The notes under the pieces: model-generated
What the model was told of the DNA's origin: nothing
Databases searched by the model: none
What the model saw: only the letters and a program-made list of their open reading frames with translations
Assembly: GCA_021014325.1 (NCBI GenBank)
Contig: CM037471.1
Location: 16,946,818 to 17,010,817 of the forward strand
DNA: 64,000 bases
Direction: 5' to 3'
DNA from: Plazaster borealis
Taxonomy: Eukaryota; Echinodermata; Asteroidea; Forcipulatida; Labidiasteridae
In this document: positions 55,424 through 64,000 of the stretch, piece after piece
How positions within the stretch are numbered: position 1 is the first letter of the stretch
How the letters are laid out: each line of letters opens with the position of its first letter
Translations under genes and position numbers: made by a program

Positions 55424-56838
55424 ATAGAATTAGCTGTTGCAAACTGCTTATCAACCAAAAGGACCTGTGGTATAAATGCAAACAATTGGTTAGTGGCCTG
55501 ATGTTTCGACCCTAGCAGAGTCTTTCTTGAAGGCTAAATGACAACACAACACAACACAACACACATAAACAGGTATACTGGTGTAACAAAAGCATTCAAG
55601 TGGAAAGAGAGGACAGAGATGAAAGAAAAAGCATGGGGTGAACAAAGAAGAGGGTGACAAAGGGTAGGGAGTATGGGAAGGGGCTGGTTTGACCACAAAA
55701 GGTGGGGAACACAAAATACAAAATCAATGATGGGAAGAGGGAGAAAAAGTAATTAATTAGTGGATGAGGCAGACTAAAAAGGGGGAATATCTGTGATAAA
55801 AAGGAGAAGGCAATGACAAAGAGTTATAAGTCTTTTCTTTCTTGGATGTTCGGTCCATGGGGTTGAATGGTTTGAAGGTGCCTTATCCACAGTTTCTCCC
55901 TACTCAGATGAACAATCTCTCTGTGGTTTCCTAGTGCCTTAATGCCCCGTAAAATCATGTCAAAAAAGGAGTGATTAGGAAGATTTACTTGATGTCTTAC
56001 ATGTGTATCCAGCTTTTGTGTGTTGAATTTGGATCTGTGGCAGAAATGCCTCTTGAGTGTAGTTCTTGTTTCACCTATATGTTGAACACCACAAACTTTG
56101 CAAGATATGAGATAGATTAGATTAGTGGTGGTGCAGGTGACATGACCCCTTGTCTTATGGGTGGTGTCACTGGTATGGCTGGTGAAGGAGTCCGATTCTC
56201 TGATGTGTTGTCTACAGACGATGCATTTGGAAGTGTTGGAACACTTGAAAGTTCCCTGTGGTAAAGGGGGATGTACATTATCATTAATGGGGGGACTTCT
56301 GCCCGGACAATGAGATCCCTAAGACTGGATGGGCGTCTGTAGGCAACTATGGGTTCTTCCTGTACAGCATGCTAAAGTCAATTTGATGTGTGAAGAATAT
56401 GATTGTTAGAACTGGTTATTTTTTCGAATGGGAAGGGTTGGAAAGTGACAACAAAGGGAACTTTCCGCTTGGAACTCTGTTGTCGCTTGGGTCTTTTGGA
56501 AAGTACCGACTCCCTAGAATGAGCCTTGACTTTCTGGATCGCTTGATGGACTGCTAGGGAGCCATGACCCCTGGAAACAAGGTTTTTCTCCAGTTCCTGT
56601 GAGTGGTGGATAAAATCAGAATCATTAGAACAGATTCAACAGAGTCTGAGGGCCTGACTGTAGGCTATGCTGGTTTTGCAGTGTCAGAGGTGACAGCTGG
56701 GTTGAGTGGAAGTATTGGTGTTTGTATGTGGGTTTAGCAAAGATATCTGTGATCAAACTATCATCCGTCTTTAGAACCTTGACATCCAGAAAGTGGGTAT
56801 AGGGATAGTTAACATGTCCTTTTAATCTGGCACTTTCT
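55424..56838 (-). pseudogene. Penelope-like element, 3' part (GIY-YIG and tail)
   Basis: Continuation of the element whose RT lies at 59005-60345. On the - strand: HFLDVKVLKTDDSLITDIFA then KPTYKHQY (RT thumb), CSNTSKCIVCRQHI, HKTRGHVTCTTTNLIYLISC, KVCGVQHIGETRTTLKRHF (GIY-YIG domain, about 56040-56105), HVRHQVNLPNHSFFDMI and EKLWIRHLQTIQPHGPNIQE. The tail down to 55424 matches the + strand copy at 6360-6680. Frameshifts and stops throughout. Confidence 0.85.
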
Positions 56839-57213
56839 CAAGATGTCTTCAACATGCTCACATTAAAGTTAAACCTCTTCTTAAGGAACTATCGACCTAT
56901 TTCAAACTTAAAATATTTAGGCAAAGTGATAGAAAGAGTGGTTTCTTTTCGTCTCTAGTCATATTTAAATGATCATAACCTTTCAGAACCCCTTTCAGTC
57001 CGCATACAGACAGATGCACAGTGTGGAAAGTGCACTACTGATAGTCCAGAACGATATTCTGATGGATATGGACAGTGGGAACATCTAAACGCAACTGCTG
57101 CCATTATCCAGGATCACAAAATAAACTATCACATGTATGCAGATGACCTACGATTATATTTCTCTTGTCAACCAGTACAGGAGGAATTTGTTTCATCAAT
57201 GGCAAAGCTTGAA
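56839..57213 (+). pseudogene. L2-like LINE fragment, left half (nested in Penelope)
   Basis: Reads HAHIKVKPLL, NYRPISNLKYLGKVIERVVS, LNDHNLSEPLS and then directly YHMYADDLRLYFS, so RT motifs A and B are deleted while motif C is kept. It stops at 57213, where a - strand LINE end begins, and resumes at 58075. Confidence 0.75.
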
Positions 57214-58074
57214 GTTTGTTTTATTTATTTATTTATTTATTTTAAATCTTCGGACAAAAGTACATATATACATTTTTAAAATTGTCTGGGTCAAGACAAA
57301 AGTTTAAAAAACTGTCATCATAGATGTGTCAGACCCAATAAAATCCACTACTACAAAGTTATATACAAAAAACCTAAAAACAAAATGTGAAGCAAACGTG
57401 ACTCACTTAAGGAGACAAGTGGATAAAAAGACAAATAGGGCCACAAGCAAAGCAAAACAAGAAAACTTGATTAAAAGGAGATTAAAAACATTAAGAGCAA
57501 AAATCAAAGAGAGTTAAAATGCTCTCTCAGTTTGGATCTAAAAACATGGAAAGGTTCAGTGATGAGACTGTTCCTTGTTTCAGGAGAAAGATTAGAAAAC
57601 ATTTTTGGAAAACGAACCATGCCAGTGTATTTGAATTTATCTGTACGAGCTTTACCATGATAAAATGTAAGTACATCAGGATGTCTGGAATTAACAGTAA
57701 GTGACTTTAAAAAACTACCCATGAAGTCATTAGATGGTTGGACAAGTAGTTTGGAAATAAAAGACATATTTATATAATCCCTTCTATTTGTTAGGTTCAT
57801 AAGTCCCAGTGTTCTGATACGGTCCTCATAAGATTGTTCCTGGAAACCCTGTTTCAGGATGGCTCGACTAGCTCTTCGCTGTGTTGATTCCAGTTGTGAT
57901 ATATGTTTCTTACTAAAAACCCACCATACCGGAGAACAAAAATCTAATATGGGTAAAACCAAAGTCTTATACAGGTGAAGTGAAACACTAGAGGTCGACC
58001 CACCCGCAATCGCACGAATGAGACCAATTAGTCTGTTACACTTCAGAACAGTGTCCCTCACGACATTCAACAGT
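57214..58074 (-). mobile_element. CR1-like LINE 3' end nested in the L2-like LINE
   Basis: The - strand is open from 58070 to 57504 (188 codons, no lesion): MNVVRDTVLKCNRLIGLIRA, LYKTLVLPILDFCSPVWWVF, QLESTQRRASRAILK, RIRTLGLMNLTNRRDYINMS, SRHPDVLTFYHGKARTDKFK and SPETRNSLITEPFHVFRSKL. This is the C-terminal domain of a CR1-type protein, with a 3' UTR and an (AAAT)n tail at 57219-57242. The undamaged frame suggests it is the youngest layer of the nest. Confidence 0.85.
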
Positions 58075-58921
58075 GGATGATGGAAAGCTACTTGAAACTC
58101 AACAAGGATGAAAAATAAAATTTTGCAAAATCATTTCTCATCAATTCCATGTTGGCTCTACCTCGGTATCTCCGGTTGAACAAGCTAGAAATTTAGGTGT
58201 AACCTTCCACTGAACAATGTCTCTCGAGTCGCAGGTTTCAAACTGTATTAAACTGGCTACTTATAACCTCCATAATATCCGTTCAATTAGACAATATTTT
58301 TAATCCTGTTGCAACTTAAAAGTTAATTCGTGCCTTTGTCACCTCATATCTTGATAACTGTAATTCTTTACTTTTTGGCTTGCCTAACAAGCAAATAAAT
58401 CGTTTACAGCGGGTCCAAAATGCTGCAGATCGTCTTGTTACAAACAAGACGATCATCCGTAATTACACCTGTTTTAAAATCTCTTCACTGGCTTCTTGTT
58501 CGAGAACGAATATCAAAATTCGTCTGTTAACTTATTGTGCCCTCAACGGCTTAGCCCCTGGCTACATTTCTTGCCTCATTCATTCTCCCTCTGTCACTCG
58601 TCCTGGTCTACGATCATCTAGAGCCCCTAAACTTTTTGAGCCTTGTTCCAAAAGAAGTTGGGGGACAAGGCTTTTGCTACAGCTGCTCCTCGATTGTGGA
58701 ATGTGACCGCTGCATATTCAAACATCTAGTTCTTTAAGTACTTTTAAATCTCAGCTTTGATATCTCAGGCCCTTTCATGCTCATTGTAATTGCGTCATCA
58801 TTGTCATTTTCCATGTATGTATTTGTAAGTTTGTGTAGGTTATTGTATTGTTTTCTTGTAGGCGCCGTGGGCACTCTATCGGTGGATATGTGCGCGTTAT
58901 CAGTTTGCTATTAAAAATATT

Positions 58922-58923
<2 letters not shown>
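58075..58923 (+). pseudogene. L2-like LINE fragment, right half
   Basis: Resumes YLKLNKDE, ARNLGV-like sequence, then CNSLLFGLPNKQINRLQRVQ, NAADRLVTNKT, SLASCSRTNIKIRLLTYCAL, NGLAPGYISCLIH, RPGLRSSRAPKLF and a stop, with frameshifts. It ends in a 3' UTR (ggtggatatgtgcgcgttat) and the (ATT)n run at 58924. Confidence 0.8.

Positions 58924-59004
<81 letters not shown>
58924..59004 (+). repeat. (ATT)n microsatellite, about 27 units
   Basis: An uninterrupted ATT run. It sits exactly where the LINE 3' end meets the Penelope RT, so it is an expanded LINE tail. Confidence 0.95.
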
Positions 59005-60345
59005 CCTTGCTTGAGTATTCAGTCGTGAATTTGATGGTCCTGTGGAAGGAATTTATATGGTTAATGAATGCTGTGAGGCTTGCTTCATCACTGGTCCAGA
59101 TGAAAAAGATGTCATCGATAATAGCACCACCAGACCCTGGGAAGGCACAGGGCTGACGCCAACATGTGCTGTTCAAGTTGGCTCATGAATCGTACCCATT
59201 GCGGTGTCTGTTGGAAATTCTTACCCATGAATGAAAAGTTTGTTTGAGTTGGAACATGGTGCATGAGGGAAACTATGTTAAAAATGAGCGGTGAGGTGTT
59301 GCTGGTCTATAGTAGACTGGGGAAAGAAACTTGTGAGCTTTCCTGGAGAGGTCGTGCATTTCATCCAGTGTTTGTTGGATCTCCTTTGAGAAGGTGCCTG
59401 TTGGATCGGTGTCAATGGTTTATAGTTAGTTTGGCTTTCTTGGAGAGATGGTCACGGTCATGCATTTCGTCCAATGTTAGTTAATCTCCTTTGAAAAGGT
59501 GCCTGTTGGATCAGTGTCAAGGGGTTTATAGTTAGTTTGACTTTCTTGAAGAGGTGGTCACAGTCATGCATTTCGTCCAATGTTTGTTGAATCTCCTTTG
59601 AAAAGATGCCTGTTGGATCAGTGTCAAAGGGTTTATAGTTTGGTTATTGAGTTGTCTCATGGATTCATTGATTTATTGCTGACGGCCCATGACAACAACA
59701 GCACTGCCCTCGTCAGCTGGCTTGATGATGATGTCCTTCCGTGTTTGTAGAGTCTTTATTAGGGCCTCACGTTCTTCTCTAGGGAGGTTGTCATGAGTCC
59801 TGTGGGTGGAATGGTCACTGGAATTGATTTGTGAACTAACAACCTATGTATAAGTTTCAAGGGAAGGAACACGTTCTTTGGTGGTACTCATGTACTCGTG
59901 CAGTAAAATGACTCAGGATCCATAGGTGTTGAGTCAATGAAGAATTCTGTGGTAGTATGGTAGTCGGTAGTATGGTAGTCAGTAAGGGCCTGACTGAGCT
60001 CAACCTGATTGACTGTGAGGAGGGCATAAGTTGAGTCCCTTGGAGAGCAGGCTGTGTTCTGAAAGGGTAGATGATGAGAGGTTAATGACTGTGGATTGAG
60101 AGACTGTTCAGTTTCAGGGGTATATTGTGCTTGAAACGTCTCTTCCTGTACTGGTGCTGTTTGGCGAGAAGACGACCAATTTTACCTTTTCCCCTAGAAT
60201 TAAGAACAGATTCAAGTTAAGATAAGCCAGTATCGATCTCACTGGTAAATTGCTCAAAACAGGCTTCTGAAATATTTCTATTTCGTATTTGAAACGGGGC
60301 TGTGGGAAACTCCGTTTATCTAGAACATTCAGAATGCCAAGCAAG
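59005..60345 (-). pseudogene. Penelope-like element, RT part
   Basis: On the - strand: NLPRERRTAIKTLQTRKDII then IKPADEGSAVVVMGRQQ (59690-59800), and near the inner end AIIDDIFFIWTSDEASLTAF with the YIDDIFFIW-type active site (here IIDDIFF), then INSFHRTIKFTTEYS, cut by the (ATT)n. The Penelope RT motifs KPADKG and DDIFFIW identify the class. A 106-bp tandem repeat (59355-59640) disrupts the frame. The 5' end is lost near 60345. Confidence 0.8.
59355..59640. repeat. 106-bp tandem repeat within Penelope RT, 2.7 copies
   Basis: Copies start at 59355, 59461 and 59567 with tgcatttc(a/g)tccaatgtt, then ctcctttga(g/a)aaggtgcctg, ttggatc(g/a)gtgtcaa and ggtttatagttagtttg. The period of 106 is not a multiple of three, so each repeat shifts the frame. 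Confidence 0.9.
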
Positions 60346-61870
60346 CAGTCACTTTTTCTTTTTCTTTTTATTTAAAACCACAAGAAGGTGCCCTTACTTT
60401 TAAAGATTGAAAAACATGAAGCCAAAAAGCATAAAAGCAAATTAGTATACCAAATGGCAAATACCTTGCTGCATGATAAATCTAGGACTCCCAAAAAAGG
60501 TTTAAGAGTGAAAAAAGAGATAGCATGTATTAACAAAGCCCAATTCCCAACAGCAGGGGTATTAAGGGGATTAAGTCTGTCTTGAATAGTTCATTTCTAC
60601 TGTTCCCTGGTTAACTTGGAAGATCTTGGCTGTTGAATATTTCTATGACAAACTGCCTGTGTGCACTTACCTGTAAGTTAATGAGCAGATTATCACAGCC
60701 CTCAAGTGTTGCTGCAAAAAAACACCAATATTGGTGTAAATACCGCATGTTTAATTTTGCATTCTTCCCTAACAAAATTCTTTATTATTATTAAGGCCCT
60801 TAATGCTTAAAGACCCCTTCTACCATACCAAATCAAACTGCTTACAAAACTTAAGTAACAAAGAAGTCTTTTTATGGAATCCAAAATTGAAGTCTTCACA
60901 GAAGGCATTGTACAAAATAGAGTTAACTGGTTTGGCCACTAACTTCAGCCAATAGTGAATTTTTACAATACTCAACATACTGAAAATGTCTTAGTTCTCC
61001 AAATACTGCATCGTAAAATAAATTTTTTCCAAGAAAGATGATATGCCTCAATGGACGACATGTTTTTCTACATGTTACTTCAGTATCATAACAAATAATG
61101 CGTTTATATCTCATACTTCTCTATCTCGGCATCATTGAGCTTGAGAAAACATGGATTGACATTTTGTGTACCACCATGTGTATGTAGCAGCAATGTTTGC
61201 ACATATGTAATCTGCTACACCTGTGTGACAGTTCCATGATTGCTTCGTAAAGCACATGCTTAGTAGACTATTGCACATGCGATAGTCTACAACGCATGCG
61301 TATTTACCCAGTGCTTGAATGTTGATTCTGCGATTGTTTACTATAATGCATATTTATCCTGTACAAGAATACTGGCAGGCGTGCTTGGTAGATAGCATTT
61401 TGCATGTGATGGTGAATGGACTAGTGACAGTTTGGCTCTCGATCATTAATATGTATAAGTTATAGTAAATAACACTTACCAACATAGATTTTGCTCATAT
61501 GGGTGATTAAAACCCTAGTGCTGGCTGACTCTCACTTTGTGTAAATATTACAATAACCTGGATCTGAAGCATATTTTTCAGGGTGGAAAATGTTGTTACA
61601 TCTGTAACTTGGATCTTTCTGTGAAAAAAGTACAGATTTCACCTCATCTGAATGAATACACTTTTGGGCACCGACTTAAGGATATAAAATGTAAATGGTC
61701 AATTTTGAAAAATACTCCATTATTAAAGTTTTAAAGAATATGTTTTGTTCATTCCTTCATTGCCAATCAACCCTATCCTCCCTAGTGGCAAATATATGTG
61801 ACATCTGTGTGCATTATGTAGTGTTCGCCAATACACATGGCTTTAGTGCCCATCAATTAAGTTTAACCTT
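60346..61870. other. intron, no gene seen
   Basis: Lys-rich open frame at 60388-60585 (KIEKHEAKKHKSKLVYQMAN) of unknown meaning. Otherwise AT-rich non-coding. Confidence 0.4.
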
Positions 61871-61879
61871 ATTCATTGT

Positions 61880-62083
61880 GATGTGGGTGACATCATTCCT
61901 GTCAACCATAGATATCCTGACGTTCTCACCTTCAAACACCTGTATGCTAGAACCGATGCTTTGCATTTGTCTGCTCCTCATCTTTTCCCCAGACTTTGGT
62001 CTAGTTTACCAGAAAACATTCGTAATTCCCTACTGTTATTGCCCTTCCACAGCTTCCTCAAATCACTTAGATATTCTGTCTGC
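61880..62083 (+). pseudogene. CR1-like LINE C-terminal fragment, interrupted by hAT-like element
   Basis: Frame at 61883-62098: IPVNHRYPDVLTFKHLYART, then DALHLSAPHLFPRLWSSLPE and SLLLLPFHSFLKSLRYSVC, close to the C-terminus of the element at 57504-58070. The coding sequence is cut at tctgtctgc and resumes after 63362 with caatctcatgaatc, followed by the LINE 3' UTR to (AAT)n at 63669-63693. Confidence 0.75.
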
Positions 62084-63362
62084 AGGGGTTGCCCTTAACT
62101 TTTTTTTCAACTAGCCAGCAGGACCAGTTGGCTTGATTTTTAACTGGTCCGCAACGTTTTTGACTGGTCCGTCAGTTTTGTTATAACATTTTTCATATTG
62201 ATAATGATTGAAACAATGTCCTGATTTTCGATCATCGCTATTTCAATTCAATTAATTGCAACGTCAAGTTAACTATACATTGATAGCCATACTTTATTAT
62301 GTTAAGACAGTTATTGTGTTTGTTAGGAGTACGTTTACTTGTTGATGGCGTAACAATTTTGTTGTCATTATTAAATGAAAAAAAATATTAATAACACAGG
62401 TGAGATTTTTCAGAAGCAAATTGGAAATGATCTTTGGATAGTTTCAGTCCATGGATGATGGTTTCAGTATCCAAAGACAGCAAGTCAAAGTATTTCCATG
62501 GGACAAGTACTTTTTTATGAAAGAAAATGCTTGTGGTTAATTAAAACAAATAACTTTAAAACCGACTTGATAAAAAAAAACCATGAACTTGTTATTGATG
62601 ATTGTCATTAATCTACGGTACCGAAGGAGGGTTAGTGTACTGTTTACGCACGATCGCTGTAGACAATAGCAGTCCTTCAATGCAAAATAAACCCCCCAAA
62701 ACAACAAAAAAAAATCAAGAAGAGAAAATCTTACATTATACCATAAAATACTCTTTTTGTTCATCCAGAGTATCCCAAATTGGTCATTTTTTGTAAAATG
62801 AAGCCTACAGACGTTCTGTAGTTTTTCGTAAACAACCTAAAATTTACACGGAACTGTGTGCTCTGTTGACCATGCTGTCGACAGAATTTGCGTGCGTACC
62901 AGCAACGACAATGCTGTAGATTACAGCGTGCGCGCACCAGGGATGATGACATTGCAATATCGGGGGAATAACCGCTTTTCCCGAGCATGCGCAGAAACGT
63001 CAAGTCTTTGGTCAAGGCATTTGTAACTTGGTTTTGTATGTTATCGCGTAATTTCACCAATAGAGGGCGTTTACTCTCGCGCTATTGAATTGTTCTAAAA
63101 CGCCCTCTAGCGTTCAATGTTAATTGCATTTATTGTCGCACGCAAAGTAACGAAATAAAAGACTACAAGCCTGTAAATTGGAAACGGTGTGTCGCACGAT
63201 CGTGCGTTGTGTACATGTACATCGTGATCGTTATGTGTTGAGCGTTTCGCTGGACTTATATTTTTGACTAGCCAGCCGGACCACTTGGCAAGGTGTTTCA
63301 GCTGGTCCGCCGCCGTTTCAACTGGCATTTGGCCAGCGGACCACCGCTAAGGTCGAACCCTG
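62084..63362. mobile_element. hAT-like element inserted in the LINE end
   Basis: Left end AGGGGTTGCCCTTAAC, right end inverted CAGGGTTCGACCTTAGC. Flanks TGTCTGC are identical at 62077-62083 and 63363-63369; removing the element restores the LINE sequence, with one duplicated flank. Sub-terminal words are actagccagc, ctggtccg and cggacca. No transposase frame. A block at 62940-63220 matches, inverted, the core of the element at 8732-9964. Confidence 0.8.
62940..63220 (-). repeat. inverted copy of the 9300-9540 repeat core
   Basis: On the - strand: caggcttgtagtcttttatt, ctttgcgtgcgac, aacgctagagggcgtttta, taaacgccctctattggtg, ttacaaatgccttgac, tctgcgcatgctcgg and ggttattccccc, in the same order and spacing as 9330-9525. 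Confidence 0.8.
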
Positions 63363-63369
63363 TGTCTGC

Positions 63370-63700
63370 CAATCTCATGAATCAACTTGAATAGTTTTTA
63401 TTATTTTTCTTCAGTGTGGGCAGGGCCTTCTGTCCGTATTTTTGTGTTACTCTTTCTTACTTGTAAATTTGCACTATTTTATTTGTTCTTATTTTTATTT
63501 AATTATTTATACATGTATAATTCTCCGGGGAGGGGAGTGTGGCTTTTAATTGCCTGCTTTAGCCCATTCACTTGTGCAATATTTTTATTTATGTATTTGC
63601 TTTTGTTGTCCCTTGCCCATCTCGGGGTATATTGTCTTGTATTTTATTTTGTACTGTTATGGCAAATAAAATAATAATAATAATAATAATAATTTTGAGA
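63370..63700 (+). mobile_element. LINE 3' UTR and (AAT)n tail
   Basis: Continuation of the LINE fragment at 61880: T-rich UTR with ttgcccatctcggggtatat and a terminal atggcaaataaaataataat. It shares this end type with other CR1-like elements. Confidence 0.6.
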
Positions 63701-64000
63701 TTTACTTTTTTTTTGCACGCTGATTGATGGATTACTTTATGAAAATTACAGGTAAAAAAGACATGATGGCAAAGGAATGTTGAACAGGCACTGTGCCATA
63801 CCTTTCTGATCTAGGACTCAGCACCTATATACACAGACAAAGGAAGAGCCCTGTAATCAATTACATTGTACATCTGCACAGCCATATTTATACAAATATG
63901 TGGGGATGGTGCAGGTTTGCTGGGGATTAGACTTTTTGGTTAAATCAAGATAAAAGACTGTGCAAGTCTCGTGCGTATTCGAACATTGGGACCCGTTAAA
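63701..64000. other. intron, no gene seen
   Basis: No exon for the D1 Walker B region and no element recognised. Confidence 0.45.

Noticed and set aside
58848..59156. Leu-rich protein across the (ATT)n run
   Set aside because: The frame is open only because ATT repeats read as poly-Leu or poly-Asn; both borders belong to mobile elements.
61695..62114. 139-codon protein
   Set aside because: The real homology is in another frame (CR1-like C-terminus at 61883-62083), and the end is transposon sequence.

Overview
This is AT-rich animal nuclear DNA. The only host gene I can identify is the vesicle-fusion ATPase NSF, on the + strand, running through most of the window and off both ends. Seven internal exons (8205-54343) can be placed by splice sites, unbroken reading frame and family similarity. 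Together they give 546 coding bases (182 codons, about residues 136-315 of a roughly 745-residue protein) spread over about 46 kb. The repeats (CR1/L2-type LINEs with an NPGP leader, Penelope-like and DIRS-like elements, tRNA-SINEs, palindromic elements with GATTTCACAAA ends) suggest a marine invertebrate deuterostome, most likely an echinoderm such as a sea star. That placement is inference.

Layout. 1-8204: upstream intron or flank with a 90-bp tandem duplication, two GCGCAAC-rich blocks, a decayed DIRS-like element (-) and a 5'-truncated Penelope-like element (+). 8205-13216: three NSF exons; their introns hold a TTAA-flanked terminal-inverted-repeat (TIR) element, an internally deleted DIRS-like element, a perfect hairpin and a further putative TIR element. 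13217-26727: a 13.5-kb intron with three or four non-autonomous DNA transposons, including one carrying seven copies of a 14-bp motif and a hAT-like element with an 8-bp target duplication, then two LINE reverse-transcriptase fragments with a SINE between them, a Penelope fragment and a long hairpin. 26728-28487: two exons. 28488-48025: a 19.5-kb intron with three dispersed small-element copies, a RecQ-like helicase fragment, a nearly complete antisense L2-like LINE with a 2A-like motif, a Tc1/mariner transposase and a 1.67-kb minisatellite. 48026-54343: the two exons that build the D1 Walker A motif, separated by an antisense CR1-like LINE that itself carries a SINE. 54344-64000: start of an intron with a GC donor, filled by a Penelope element interrupted by a LINE that is interrupted by another LINE, and by a LINE end interrupted by a hAT-like element.

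Function. The host exons encode the end of the NSF N domain (SNAP/SNARE binding) and the start of the D1 ATPase domain. Everything else is mobile or repeat-derived, nearly all broken. The main interest is the layered order of insertions, several non-autonomous elements whose ends and target duplications can be read directly, and two unusual repeats: the GTCACACACGTAAC element and the minisatellite split by a palindromic element.
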